NCBI GenBank assembly: GCA_900545445.1 | Contig: UQZH01000013.1 | Location: 1-43,628, forward strand | Source: an uncultured Collinsella sp. | Lineage (GTDB): Bacteria > Actinomycetota > Coriobacteriia > Coriobacteriales > Coriobacteriaceae | DNA length: 43,628 nt | Direction of reading: 5' to 3' | In this document: piece after piece, positions 33,271-41,700 of the stretch | Layout of the letters: each line of letters begins with the position of its first letter | Numbering within the stretch: position 1 is the first letter of the stretch | Translations under genes and position numbers: made by a program | Notes under the pieces: generated by a model | Seen by the model: the letters and a program-made list of their open reading frames with translations, nothing else | The model's database searches: none | Told to the model about the DNA's origin: nothing

Positions 33271-33304
33271 GCGCCTTGCCCATCTTGGGTGAGGCGCTTT
33301 TTTA
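33271..33304 (+). terminator. terminator after purB
   Basis: A 12-bp stem with two wobble pairs (GCGCCTTGCCCA with TGGGTGAGGCGC, loop TCT) is followed by a run of T. Confidence 0.88.
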
Positions 33305-33365
33305 TCGCCGCATCAGCCCCGGGTATACAATGAAATCCGACTGCTGTTTCGATGAAGGGAGGCTT

Positions 33366-34202
33366 GTGCCCGGACGTATCAAGCGAGCCGCCATCGTCTT
33401 GTTTGCGCTCATGCTCCTTGTTGCCGCCTGTGTGGCCGCCCTGACGTATACCGTTCGAAGCAGTTCTTCCTCCTCGAATGAAGCCGACAATGATCTCCCG
33501 GTACTCAAAATCGGCGTTACGGATAACGACCCCTATGTGTATGTCGATACCACGGGCGATTACGCCGGTATCGATATCGACATCGCCCGCGAGGCGTGTG
33601 AGCGTGCGGGGCTCAAGCCACAGTTTGTCGATATTGACTGGAACGATCGCGACCGGCTGCTCGAAAACGGTGATATCGATTGCCTGTGGTGTGATTATTC
33701 TCCCTGTTATCGCGAGGATTAGTATTACTGGACCGAGCCGTATCTAACCGTGACGGTCTCGGTTGCCGCCAAGAAAACGAGTGGCATCAAGTCCTTGGCG
33801 CATCTCGATGGAAGCAAGACCATCGCGGTAATTGCGGGCTCGGTGAGTGAACGCCGATTGCTCGCAGGGGATCTGGAAATCTCGCCGAACGTGCAAATCA
33901 AATCGTATGGTTCTGCCGAACTCTGCAAAGCCGCCCTCGCCAAAGGGTATGTCGACTGTTGGATGGCGGACGTTCAGCCGCTTGACCGACTTGTCGCCCG
34001 GTATCCCGGCCTTTACCGCGTGTCCGCTGACAACGTTATGACGGTTGATCTGGGCGTCGCGTTTGATGACGGCTATGAAGGACCGATCGTAAAGGATCTC
34101 AATACCGCATTGTTTGCCATGGACCGAGATGGCACGATTGACCGTATTGTGGGCAATTACAAGACAGGAGCGACGACGGGCGGGCAAGGAGCAAATCCAT
34201 GA
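33366..34202 (+). pseudogene. periplasmic solute-binding protein (SBP_bac_3-like) interrupted by in-frame TAG
   Basis: A single reading frame of 278 codons with TAG at codon 119 (33720-33722). The first part has a lipoprotein-like signal (VLFALMLLVAAC) and a binding-protein start (LKIGVTDNDPYVYVDTTGDYAGIDIDIAREACERAG). After the stop the frame continues naturally with YYWTEPYLTVTVSV, DGSKTIAVIAGSVSERRL and AALAKGYVDCWMAD to a normal C-terminus. CAG (Gln) to TAG is a one-base change at that place. The start is GTG at 33366 with AGGGAGG upstream. The end overlaps the diguanylate cyclase gene (ATGA). It is either a recent nonsense mutation, a sequencing error, or translational readthrough. Family membership is by fold motifs only. 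Confidence 0.8.
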
Positions 34203-35998
34203 CAAATGATGAGCACCGCTTGCGTCGAAAGACTCTGACCGTCATAGCTGTCGGCGTTATTGTCAGCGCTGTCTTGTTAGGCCTGTTGTATACGGTTGGA
34301 ACCCATCGCTGCCTCGAAAAAACGCTTGGGTTTGGCCAAGAAACCATGGCGTTTTTGGAAAACGCTTGCGAAAAATATGACCGCTACGAACAGGGGAGAA
34401 AAACCGAAGAGACGCACGATTTGCTCGCCGCGGTCGAATCGTTTGCGACGTTCCTGTCCTCTGATCGCGTTGAGGTTAACGACGATCTTATCGAGCAATT
34501 TGTCCATGCCGAGAACCTTTCGGGGCTGATGGTCATGGACTCCGATGGCCATATGGCTGCCCACTACGACATCGATGGTCGCGATCCGCTCATGTTGTGG
34601 CGAGAGGAGCTGGCCTGTGCGCCGGTCGCATCGATGTATCAAGGTTCCAAAGTGACCTACTCAACTGTCGTCGAGCGCCGTGGTGTCGTTTTTGCCGTCT
34701 GTGCTATCCCGTATGGCGACGGCGTTGCCTTGGCATACCGCTCATTTGTTTCCGATCCAGCGGACGACTATTCATATGCCATAGTCGACGTGCTTTCGAA
34801 CAGCACCTTCCACCAGGGCCCCACGGTGCTTGTTATGGAGGATGCGGAGATTGTCTCATCCAACAGCGCCGATGCTGACGTGTCGCTCGCCCGATTCCTC
34901 ACCAGCGCAGGGGTTGAGTGGAAAGACGATGGCCTAACGCGCATCGAATATCGAGGAGACAAATGGTACGCGGTGCGTGCGGCATACAAGGACTACCGCC
35001 TGTTTGCGCTGTATCCCAAATCTGAGGTCATGTCTGGCAGGATCGCATTTGTCGCCGCTGGCGTCTTGGTGTGCCTTGCGTTTTGGGTCGTGGTACTGTT
35101 GGCTCGAAATATCGTTGATCGCCGCAATTTGGTCGAAAAGGATAAACAGCTCGGCATTATCAATGCCATAAGCGCCATCTACGATTCGACCTTCCTTTTG
35201 CATCTCGACACCCTCGAGATCGAGGGAATCAATATGTCGCCGACGATAGCGAAGATATTTGCCGAGCACAGCGAGGCATATGACTTTATGGACACGGTCT
35301 GCCGGGATGTCGTGAGCCCCGAAAGCCGCGAAGCGGTTGTGGGACTCGTAGATATAAGTACGCTTCGCGAACGTATGGAGGGCGTACCGTACTTGGCTGC
35401 CGAGGTGCGAGATTGTCGAGGCGCTTGGTACTCGCTACAGGTTGTCCCCCAGCATCGCGATGAGCAAGGCCGGCTGGAGTCGGTCGTCGTGGCGACGCAC
35501 AACATATCGATGGTCAAACATGCCGAGGAGCTGACATACCAAGACAAACTGACGGGGCTTCGCAACCGCAACTACCTTGAATCGCGCGGAGATAGCCTGG
35601 TAAACGAGGGCTTGCCCGTGAGCGTGATTATGTTGGACTGCAATTATCTCAAGCGGACCAACGATATCTACGGTCACGAGATGGGGGATGAACTGCTGCG
35701 ACGGACGGCGTCCGTGCTGCGGCGGGTGGCTGGTGCGGATTACCTGCCGATGCGCGTTGGCGGCGACGAGTTTTTGCTGGTTTGCCCCCATACTGACAAC
35801 GAGTCTGCGCTCGGGCTGGAACAGGATCTTCGTCTCGGTCTTGCCGCGGTAAGCGATGAGGCACTGACGGTCAGCGCATCGATTGGCGTGGTGACCGTCG
35901 AGACGGCTGGAAATACGCTGGCCGATGTATATCGTGTCGCCGACCACAATATGTATCGGGAGAAGCGCACAGTCCACGCACGGGGTACGGGCTGCTAA
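34199..35998 (+). CDS. membrane diguanylate cyclase (GGDEF)
   Basis: A 599-residue sensor enzyme. TM1 (about 12-32) and TM2 (about 281-303) enclose an extracytoplasmic sensing domain of about 245 residues. A PAS-like region (about 320-440) and a GGDEF domain (about 448-596) follow. Key residues are present: DKLTGLRNRN (449-458), the metal Asp480, NDIYGHEMGD (488-497) and an intact GGDEF (521-525), so synthesis of cyclic di-GMP is expected. No inhibitory-site RxxD is seen directly before GGDEF. The start overlaps the stop of the broken binding-protein gene by four bases, which suggests that the binding protein was its sensory partner. Confidence 0.92.
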   Translation: MTNDEHRLRRKTLTVIAVGVIVSAVLLGLLYTVGTHRCLEKTLGFGQETMAFLENACEKYDRYEQGRKTEETHDLLAAVESFATFLSSDRVEVNDDLIEQFVHAENLSGLMVMDSDGHMAAHYDIDGRDPLMLWREELACAPVASMYQGSKVTYSTVVERRGVVFAVCAIPYGDGVALAYRSFVSDPADDYSYAIVDVLSNSTFHQGPTVLVMEDAEIVSSNSADADVSLARFLTSAGVEWKDDGLTRIEYRGDKWYAVRAAYKDYRLFALYPKSEVMSGRIAFVAAGVLVCLAFWVVVLLARNIVDRRNLVEKDKQLGIINAISAIYDSTFLLHLDTLEIEGINMSPTIAKIFAEHSEAYDFMDTVCRDVVSPESREAVVGLVDISTLRERMEGVPYLAAEVRDCRGAWYSLQVVPQHRDEQGRLESVVVATHNISMVKHAEELTYQDKLTGLRNRNYLESRGDSLVNEGLPVSVIMLDCNYLKRTNDIYGHEMGDELLRRTASVLRRVAGADYLPMRVGGDEFLLVCPHTDNESALGLEQDLRLGLAAVSDEALTVSASIGVVTVETAGNTLADVYRVADHNMYREKRTVHARGTGC

Positions 35999-36111
35999 TC
36001 TTGCCCCCACTAATCTATGCATCGTAGGATGTTGAATCGGTGCTTACGATAATAAGTCGGGCCAGGCGGGGATAATAGACGTCTGAAATTTCTTTCTGAG
36101 AGGGGATCTCA

Positions 36112-36375
36112 ATGATTAGTTTTGACTACAAGCCTCAGGGTGTATGCTCTCGCAATATCCACCTCAATCTTTCCGATGACGGCAGCAAAGTGCTGGGCGT
36201 CGAGTTTACCGGCGGCTGCGACGGCAATCTCAAGGCTATCTCCAAGCTGGTTGAGGGTGCTCCTGCCGATCGCGTAATCGAGGTTCTCGCCGGTAATACC
36301 TGCGGTATGAAAAAGACCTCCTGCGCCGACCAGCTTACCCGCGCTATCGAGGCCGCTCGCGCCGAGATCGCCTAA
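36112..36375 (+). CDS. four-cysteine TSCPD-type protein (TIGR03905-like)
   Basis: An 87-residue protein with Cys12, Cys36, Cys64 and Cys71, placed as in the TSCPD domain found at the C-terminus of some ribonucleotide reductases (KKTSCADQL at the end of the motif). The cysteines probably bind zinc. GAGAGGGGATCTCA lies before the ATG. The stop overlaps the next start (TAATG). Its function is not established; similar small proteins stand alone in many anaerobes. Confidence 0.8.
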   Translation: MISFDYKPQGVCSRNIHLNLSDDGSKVLGVEFTGGCDGNLKAISKLVEGAPADRVIEVLAGNTCGMKKTSCADQLTRAIEAARAEIA

Positions 36376-37586
36376 TGGGTATCGCCGACCACATCAAGAA
36401 CGGAATATCGCGCCGCGGCTTTGTGCTCGGTGGAGCTGCCGCGGGCGCTGCCACGGTACTTGCCGGATGCTCGAAAAAAACGGGCACCAGCGACGATGCC
36501 GCCGGCGAGCCGCAGGTTATCAAAGATGACTCAAAAATCGTCTCGATTACGGATGAGTACGAGGCTGTCGAAATCGACCTCGAGCCTGCAGCTTCATGGA
36601 CATTGCCTTTGGGTACGCTGCTGTATTACTGCGACGGTGATTACGCCGCGGCGATGATGGCGCCCGCATCGGCGCGGCATGCCAATACGCTCGGCATGCT
36701 CAACCTGGGCGACGGCTCACTCACGACGCTCGTCGAGGATCCCGTGGAAGGTGCGGGGTATTCGTTTTACGATGTCCGCGCCGGCGATGGCGTATTTGCT
36801 TGGGTCGAGATGAACTTTGCGAATGCATCATGGAAACTCTATGCGCAAAATACGGCAGGTGCGTCGCTTGTCGGCGATGTGGTCGAGCTCGACCGAGGCG
36901 GCAAGGACTACGACCCGCCGCTGTTTACGGCGTTCGAATCGTCCGTCATTTGGTACAAGATGCCTGCTGCAGGCGGCAATAAGACGAGTCACGACTCGTA
37001 TTGCTACCGCCGCTCGCTCGACGAGGCAAAGGCCGAGGCCATTTGGAAGTCAACGGGCCGCTTTGCATCCGCCCCGCGTGTGAGTGACGGCATCTTGACC
37101 ATTTCCCCGCGTGTGCGCAACGACGAGGGCGTCTACTACGGCATGACGGCGATCGACCTGACGGACGGCAACAATACCAAGAGGGCTCAGCTGGTCCTTC
37201 CCTCATCGGTGTCTCCCTTCGAGGCCGTATATATGGGCGACACGTTTGTGTTCTCCATCGAGGCCACCTATAGCGGCGTGGGGAGCCTAGGCAACATGGG
37301 CACCTATATCGGTAACGAGAATGGGACGTTCCTATTCCTGTCGCGCGAGCCGCTTGCGTGTGCTGCCGGCAGAAAAGGCAAATATCTGGTTAAGGTTCAG
37401 GCATCGCATTTTCTGATCGATACCTCCGCCAAAACCTATGGTTCGCTGCTGTCGCCCGACCGCGCTCTCGAATATGGCGATTATCCAGCTACGGCGGGTA
37501 AATCGAATACGTTTTTAACCTATGCCACGGTGCGTAATAGCCAAGGAATTCCCGAGACGGTTACCGCCCGCCTGTTCTCTCTTTAG
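36375..37586 (+). CDS. Tat-exported lipoprotein of unknown function
   Basis: A 403-residue protein with a twin-arginine signal (SRRGF at 12-16), a hydrophobic core and a lipobox LAGC with Cys32. It is therefore probably exported folded and lipid-anchored outside the membrane. The rest lacks membrane segments and has repeated aromatic/Gly-Asp beta-strand patterns (for example LLYYCDGDYAAAMMAP, GVFAWVEMN, SVIWYKMP), which suggest a beta-propeller. It is translationally coupled to the four-Cys protein gene (one-base overlap). I do not recognise a specific family. Confidence 0.75.
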   Translation: MGIADHIKNGISRRGFVLGGAAAGAATVLAGCSKKTGTSDDAAGEPQVIKDDSKIVSITDEYEAVEIDLEPAASWTLPLGTLLYYCDGDYAAAMMAPASARHANTLGMLNLGDGSLTTLVEDPVEGAGYSFYDVRAGDGVFAWVEMNFANASWKLYAQNTAGASLVGDVVELDRGGKDYDPPLFTAFESSVIWYKMPAAGGNKTSHDSYCYRRSLDEAKAEAIWKSTGRFASAPRVSDGILTISPRVRNDEGVYYGMTAIDLTDGNNTKRAQLVLPSSVSPFEAVYMGDTFVFSIEATYSGVGSLGNMGTYIGNENGTFLFLSREPLACAAGRKGKYLVKVQASHFLIDTSAKTYGSLLSPDRALEYGDYPATAGKSNTFLTYATVRNSQGIPETVTARLFSL

Positions 37587-37644
37587 CGCCGAGGGGTTAA
37601 AAGGGCGCCAACGGGGGAATAAACGCGTTGTAATTGTGAGTGCC

Positions 37645-37683
37645 GCCCGCCGAGCCGCCGCACTGTAGCGGTGCTCGGCGGGC
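37645..37683. repeat. 11-bp inverted repeat upstream of response regulator
   Basis: GCCCGCCGAGC (37645-37655) pairs with GCTCGGCGGGC (37673-37683). No T run follows, so a regulatory or processing role is as likely as termination. TAAAAT at 37694-37699 may be a -10 for the downstream operon. Confidence 0.5.
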
Positions 37684-37738
37684 ATAGGTGCGTTAAAATG
37701 GGCTTGTTCTTAGCTAATTGAGACAGGGGGGCCGTGTT

Positions 37739-38461
37739 ATGGCTTCAGATGCAAAAAAGATTCTGCTGGTCGAGGACGAGAAGGCAATCCGTGACGCTGT
37801 CGCTGCCTATCTCGAGCGCGAGGGCTACTGGGTTGTTGGCGTCGGGGACGGCCAGTCTGCGATCGAGGAGTTCGAGAAGCACCAGTTCGACCTGGTTGTG
37901 CTCGACCTTATGCTCCCCAAGATTCCCGGCGAGCGCGTTTGCCGCACCATTCGCGACACCTCGGATGTCCCCATCATTATGCTGACGGCCAAGGGCGAGA
38001 TCGAGGATCGCATCATCGGCCTTGAGCTTGGTGCCGACGACTACCTGATTAAGCCGTTCTCGCCGCGTGAGCTCGTCGCCCGCGTCCGCGCCCTGTTCCG
38101 TCGTGCTCACCAGGCAGACGAGCCCGCCGTTGAGGTGCTCGACTTTGGCGATCTGGTCATCGATATCTCGGGCCACAAGATCTTGGTCGAGGACAAGGAA
38201 GTAGACCTGACTGCTTCCGAGTTTAAGCTGCTCACCACGCTTGCTCGCCATCCCGGTCGCGTCTATAACCGTATGGAGCTGGTCGAGAAGGTGCTCGGCT
38301 ATGACTTTGAGGGCTACGAGCGCACCATCGACAGTCACGTCAAGAACCTTCGCGCCAAGCTGGGCGACGACCCCAAGAAGCCTAAGTGGCTCTACACCGT
38401 TCACGGCGTCGGTTATCGCTTCGAGGCTCCGGCCAAGACCGATAAGTCGGACGAGAAATAG
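37739..38461 (+). CDS. OmpR/PhoB-family response regulator
   Basis: A 240-residue regulator. The receiver domain (about 1-120) has the acidic pair Glu12-Asp13, phosphoacceptor Asp56 (LVVLDLMLP) and conserved LTAKG and DYLIKPFSPREL. The C-terminal winged helix (about 140-232) has LTASEFKLLTTLARHPGRVYNR and SHVKNLRAKLGDD. The ATG at 37739 is taken over an upstream start. It precedes a histidine kinase by 11 bp, forming a standard two-component operon. Confidence 0.95.
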   Translation: MASDAKKILLVEDEKAIRDAVAAYLEREGYWVVGVGDGQSAIEEFEKHQFDLVVLDLMLPKIPGERVCRTIRDTSDVPIIMLTAKGEIEDRIIGLELGADDYLIKPFSPRELVARVRALFRRAHQADEPAVEVLDFGDLVIDISGHKILVEDKEVDLTASEFKLLTTLARHPGRVYNRMELVEKVLGYDFEGYERTIDSHVKNLRAKLGDDPKKPKWLYTVHGVGYRFEAPAKTDKSDEK

Positions 38462-38472
38462 GGAAATCACAT

Positions 38473-40038
38473 ATGACACCTGCGCGCTTTGAAATTGGGC
38501 AAAAGCATAAGCAGGAGAACGAGGCGGGTTCCAAGGCAAGTTGGAACACGCCTCGTTCCGATTCACGGCCAGCGATGAGCTATCCCTCGCGCATGGCCTT
38601 GGCTTTTGCCCTGACGTCGCTCATGACGGTATTGGTGCTGGTGGGCGTTGTCTCCGTTGTGTGGGGTACCGTCTTTTCGGATTACACGCGCTCCAATATC
38701 GTCGAGATTGCCAATTCTGCCGCCGAAAAGCTTGCGACGTCGTACGAGGAAAACGGCAACTGGACTGCGGGCGAGCTACGCACGGTCGCGACATCGAGCT
38801 TGGTGTCCGACGACCTGAGTATGCAGGTTGTCAACAAAAAGGGCGTTGTCGTCTATGACGACTCATGGCCTTCGGCAAGTGCGACCGCCGATGTGCGCGA
38901 GAGCGAATCGGCGTCGAGCAGCTCGAGCGGTAAAAAGGCCTCGCATAGCCCGGTCTCGTCGGCGCCCACCGACTCCGATAGCGTTGCCAACGTCGAAATC
39001 ATAACGTCTTCTGGCGAGCATGTCGGACAGGTGAAGCTATGGGCTATCGGCTCCGATGCCCTGCTCACCAAGGCGGATTCTGCGTTTAGGGAAAAGACTT
39101 TTAACGCCATGGCCCTTGCCGCGGTTGTTGCGGTCTGCATCTCAGTTGTTATCGGATCGTTCGTGTCGCGCATGCTTACCAGACCGATTCATCGTATAAC
39201 CAGCACAGCCAAGCAAATTCGCGACGGCGATTTGTCCGCTCGTACCGGTTTGCGCGGCGACGATGAAATCGATCAGTTGGGTGAGACCTTTGACGAGATG
39301 GCCACCTCGCTCGAGAAAGATATGAAGCACGAAAAGCGCCTGACCTCGGATGTCGCACACGAGCTTCGCACGCCGCTCATGGCCATGCTTGCAACGGTCG
39401 AGGCCATGCAGGACGGCGTGTATCCCACCGACGATGAGCATCTGGAGACGGTCGCTTCCGAGACGCGCCGCCTGGCTCGTTTGGTGCAGCAGATGCTCGA
39501 CCTATCGCGTATGGAAAACAGCACGGCGCCGCTCAATCTCGAACCGGTGGACATGGTTCCCTTTGTGCGGTCTATCGTCAACGCTCAGGAGCGCCTATTT
39601 GTTGACCGCGATCTGCGCTTGCGCTTTGCTGACGAGACCCAAGGTCACGACGATGTCGTCGAGGCCGATCCCGACATGATCACGCAGTGCGTCATCAACC
39701 TCATGAGCAACGCCATGCGCTACACCCCCGAGGGCGGTTGGGTCGTGGTGTCGGTGCTCAGTGACCGCAAGCATGTCAGTATTGCCGTTTCGGATACCGG
39801 TATCGGTATTGCCAAGGACGACCTGTCGCGCATCTTCGGGCGATTTTGGCGCGCAGATGCCAGCCGCGCCCGCGAAGCCGGCGGCCTGGGCGTTGGCCTC
39901 GCCGTGACCAAGCAAATCGTCGAGCGTCACCATGGCTACATATCCGTGGAGTCGGAGCTTGGAAAGGGTACGACTTTTACGATTCATCTGCCTCGCGAGC
40001 ACACGGCGGACGCGGCATCTACTACAATGGAGCACTAG
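38473..40038 (+). CDS. sensor histidine kinase
   Basis: A 521-residue kinase with TM1 (about 41-66), an extracellular domain of about 145 residues with a Ser-rich stretch (143-170), TM2 (about 211-233), HAMP (about 233-285) and a HisKA segment with phospho-acceptor His296 (DVAHELRTP). The ATPase has an N-box (NLMSNAMRYTPEGG), G1 (VSDTGIGIAKDD) and G2 (AGGLGVGLAVTK). The cytoplasmic N-terminus of about 40 residues is encoded across a long hairpin (38517-38558), and the ribosome-binding site before the ATG (GGGAAA) is weak, so the start is less sure; an ATG at 38575 is an alternative. Stimulus unknown. Confidence 0.93.
   Translation: MTPARFEIGQKHKQENEAGSKASWNTPRSDSRPAMSYPSRMALAFALTSLMTVLVLVGVVSVVWGTVFSDYTRSNIVEIANSAAEKLATSYEENGNWTAGELRTVATSSLVSDDLSMQVVNKKGVVVYDDSWPSASATADVRESESASSSSSGKKASHSPVSSAPTDSDSVANVEIITSSGEHVGQVKLWAIGSDALLTKADSAFREKTFNAMALAAVVAVCISVVIGSFVSRMLTRPIHRITSTAKQIRDGDLSARTGLRGDDEIDQLGETFDEMATSLEKDMKHEKRLTSDVAHELRTPLMAMLATVEAMQDGVYPTDDEHLETVASETRRLARLVQQMLDLSRMENSTAPLNLEPVDMVPFVRSIVNAQERLFVDRDLRLRFADETQGHDDVVEADPDMITQCVINLMSNAMRYTPEGGWVVVSVLSDRKHVSIAVSDTGIGIAKDDLSRIFGRFWRADASRAREAGGLGVGLAVTKQIVERHHGYISVESELGKGTTFTIHLPREHTADAASTTMEH
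38517..38558. repeat. 18-bp inverted repeat in the kinase 5' region
   Basis: Arms 38517-38534 and 38541-38558 are complementary except for one pair (38527 with 38548), around a 6-base loop. The hairpin lies between the response regulator and the first membrane segment of the kinase, within the reading frame. No T run follows. It could lower kinase expression relative to the regulator. Confidence 0.75.
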
Positions 40039-40095
40039 CTTTTCGCTATTCGGTGAAGGAGGGGCCGCGTTCCTGCCGCTCCGAGTTTGCGAAAA

Positions 40096-40115
40096 CATGC
40101 GGGAAAGAACCCGCA
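40096..40115 (+). terminator. short hairpin between kinase and purC
   Basis: ATGCGGG and CCCGCAT pair around AAAGAA, followed by TTCTGTCG. It is a weak terminator or an element in the purC leader. Confidence 0.4.
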
Positions 40116-40147
40116 TTTCTGTCGTATTTAGGTAAGGAGTGACTCAC

Positions 40148-41035
40148 GTGACAACGATGGAGCGTCGTCCGGATTCCCGTGGCAAGGTTCGTGATATCTA
40201 CGATGCCGGCGAAAACCTGCTGATGGTCGCCACCGATCGCATTTCTGCGTTCGACTTTATTCTCCCCGACGAGATTCCGTTTAAGGGAGAGGTGCTCAAC
40301 CGCATCTCGGCATTCTGGTTCGACAAGTTTGCCGATATCGTCCCCAACCACCTCGTCTCCATCGATCCGGCGGATTTCCCCGAGGAGTTTGCCGAGTATC
40401 GTGACTACCTCGCAGGCCGCGCCATGCTGGTCAAGAAGGCCCAGACGATTCCTATCGAGTGCATCGTCCGCGGTTATCTGACCGGTTCGGGCAAGAAGAC
40501 CTATGACGAGAACGGCACCGTCTGCGGCATCCAGCTGCCCGAGGGTCTGACCGAGGCCTCCAAGCTTCCCGAGCCGCTGTTCACGCCGTCCACGAAGGCC
40601 GAGATCGGTGATCACGACGAGAATATCTCGTTTGAGCGTTGCTGCGAGATCGTTGGCGAGGACATCGCCACGCAGATTCGCGATCTGTCTCTCAAGATCT
40701 ACAAGGCTGCTGCCGAGTATGCAGCGACCCGTGGCATCATCATTGCCGACACCAAGTTTGAGTTTGGTGTTATCGATGGCAAGGTCACGCTGATCGACGA
40801 GTGCCTCACGCCCGACTCCAGCCGTTTCTGGCCCGCCGCCAGCTACGAGGAGGGCAAGATCCAGCCTAGCTACGACAAGCAATTCGTCCGCAATTGGCTC
40901 AAGGCCAACTGGGATATGACGGGGGAGACCCCGCACCTGCCCGCCGAGGTCATCGATGGCACGTCCGAGCGCTATCGCGAGGCCTTCCAGATCATCACGG
41001 GCTCCCAGTTCACAAGCATGAAGGAGAACGCATAA
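40148..41035 (+). CDS. purC: SAICAR synthetase
   Basis: A 295-residue phosphoribosylaminoimidazole-succinocarboxamide synthase, the purine step just before PurB. GKVRDIYDAGENLLMVATDRISAFD at the N-terminus, IVRGYLTGSGKKTY and LIDECLTPDSSRFWP are diagnostic. The start is GTG at 40148, eight bases after AAGGAG; an in-frame GTG at 40139 overlaps that ribosome-binding site and is rejected. A membrane-protein gene follows immediately. Confidence 0.96.
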   Translation: MTTMERRPDSRGKVRDIYDAGENLLMVATDRISAFDFILPDEIPFKGEVLNRISAFWFDKFADIVPNHLVSIDPADFPEEFAEYRDYLAGRAMLVKKAQTIPIECIVRGYLTGSGKKTYDENGTVCGIQLPEGLTEASKLPEPLFTPSTKAEIGDHDENISFERCCEIVGEDIATQIRDLSLKIYKAAAEYAATRGIIIADTKFEFGVIDGKVTLIDECLTPDSSRFWPAASYEEGKIQPSYDKQFVRNWLKANWDMTGETPHLPAEVIDGTSERYREAFQIITGSQFTSMKENA

Positions 41036-41611
41036 GTGAGTACCCGTAGCGCCACGAACAAGCGCACGCAATCCCACGAAGTTACCGGGGTTGCGCGCAA
41101 GTCCGCCGCATCTGCTAAACCCGCCCGCCAAGCAGCGAGCTCCGTTCGCGTCGTGCCGGCTTCGTCTAAAGCTCGCCGCAAAGAGCTCGAGAAGGGTGAA
41201 AACCTGGAAGGCCTTTCCAAGGAGGAGAAGCGCGCCCGCAAGGCCAAGCAGCGTGCTCGCGAGGATCGTATCTATACGGTGTCGAATATTCTTCTCAAGC
41301 AGGATGAGGACTACACCAAGCGCCGTCGTATCTGGTGGGCCGTGCTCGCCATCGGCATGGTACTCGTCGTGGCAATTTGGGCTTCGCTCTACTTCGCTCC
41401 CGGCGGCACGGTGTCCAGTCCTGTTCAGATGGTCGGCATCGTTTTGTCCTATGTCATCATCCTGGGTGACTTTATCTACGACTTCGTTCGTATTCGTCCC
41501 TTGCGCAACATGTACCGCGCGCAGGCCGAGGGCATGTCCGAGAACAAGCTCAACGCTCTTATCGAGCGCTCGGCTGCCGAGGAGGACAAGAAGGACTCCA
41601 AGAAGAAGTAG
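41036..41611 (+). CDS. two-TM basic membrane protein
   Basis: A 191-residue protein. The N-terminal 98 residues are Lys/Arg/Ala-rich with a charged helical stretch (about 45-78). Membrane helices lie at about 99-120 and 130-149, and a short charged tail ends KKDSKKK. The GTG start directly follows the purC stop, and AAGGAG lies in the end of purC, so the two are coupled. No family is recognised; purC linkage may be only transcriptional. Confidence 0.75.
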   Translation: MSTRSATNKRTQSHEVTGVARKSAASAKPARQAASSVRVVPASSKARRKELEKGENLEGLSKEEKRARKAKQRAREDRIYTVSNILLKQDEDYTKRRRIWWAVLAIGMVLVVAIWASLYFAPGGTVSSPVQMVGIVLSYVIILGDFIYDFVRIRPLRNMYRAQAEGMSENKLNALIERSAAEEDKKDSKKK

Positions 41612-41641
41612 CGTTTGTATCCATACATATCGCTAAGATAT

Positions 41642-41672
41642 AAGGCGCGTCGTTTTTGCGGCGCGCCTTTTT
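41642..41672 (+). terminator. terminator after purC operon
   Basis: AAGGCGCG pairs with CGCGCCTT, extended by inner pairs, with a T-rich loop and a downstream T run. Confidence 0.85.
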
Positions 41673-41700
41673 ACTGTTCTATAGATAGATGGAGTGGCAC

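Noticed and set aside
33720..33722. Stop-codon reassignment or selenocysteine/pyrrolysine use
   Set aside because: The codon is TAG at a position expected to be Gln, genes elsewhere end normally at TAG (for example rpmH), and no suppressor tRNA is visible. A point mutation is simpler.
33723..34202. Second half of the binding protein as an independent gene starting at 33750
   Set aside because: There is no ribosome-binding site, and the residues before 33750 (YYWTEPYL) continue the family sequence in the same frame, so it is the tail of a broken gene.
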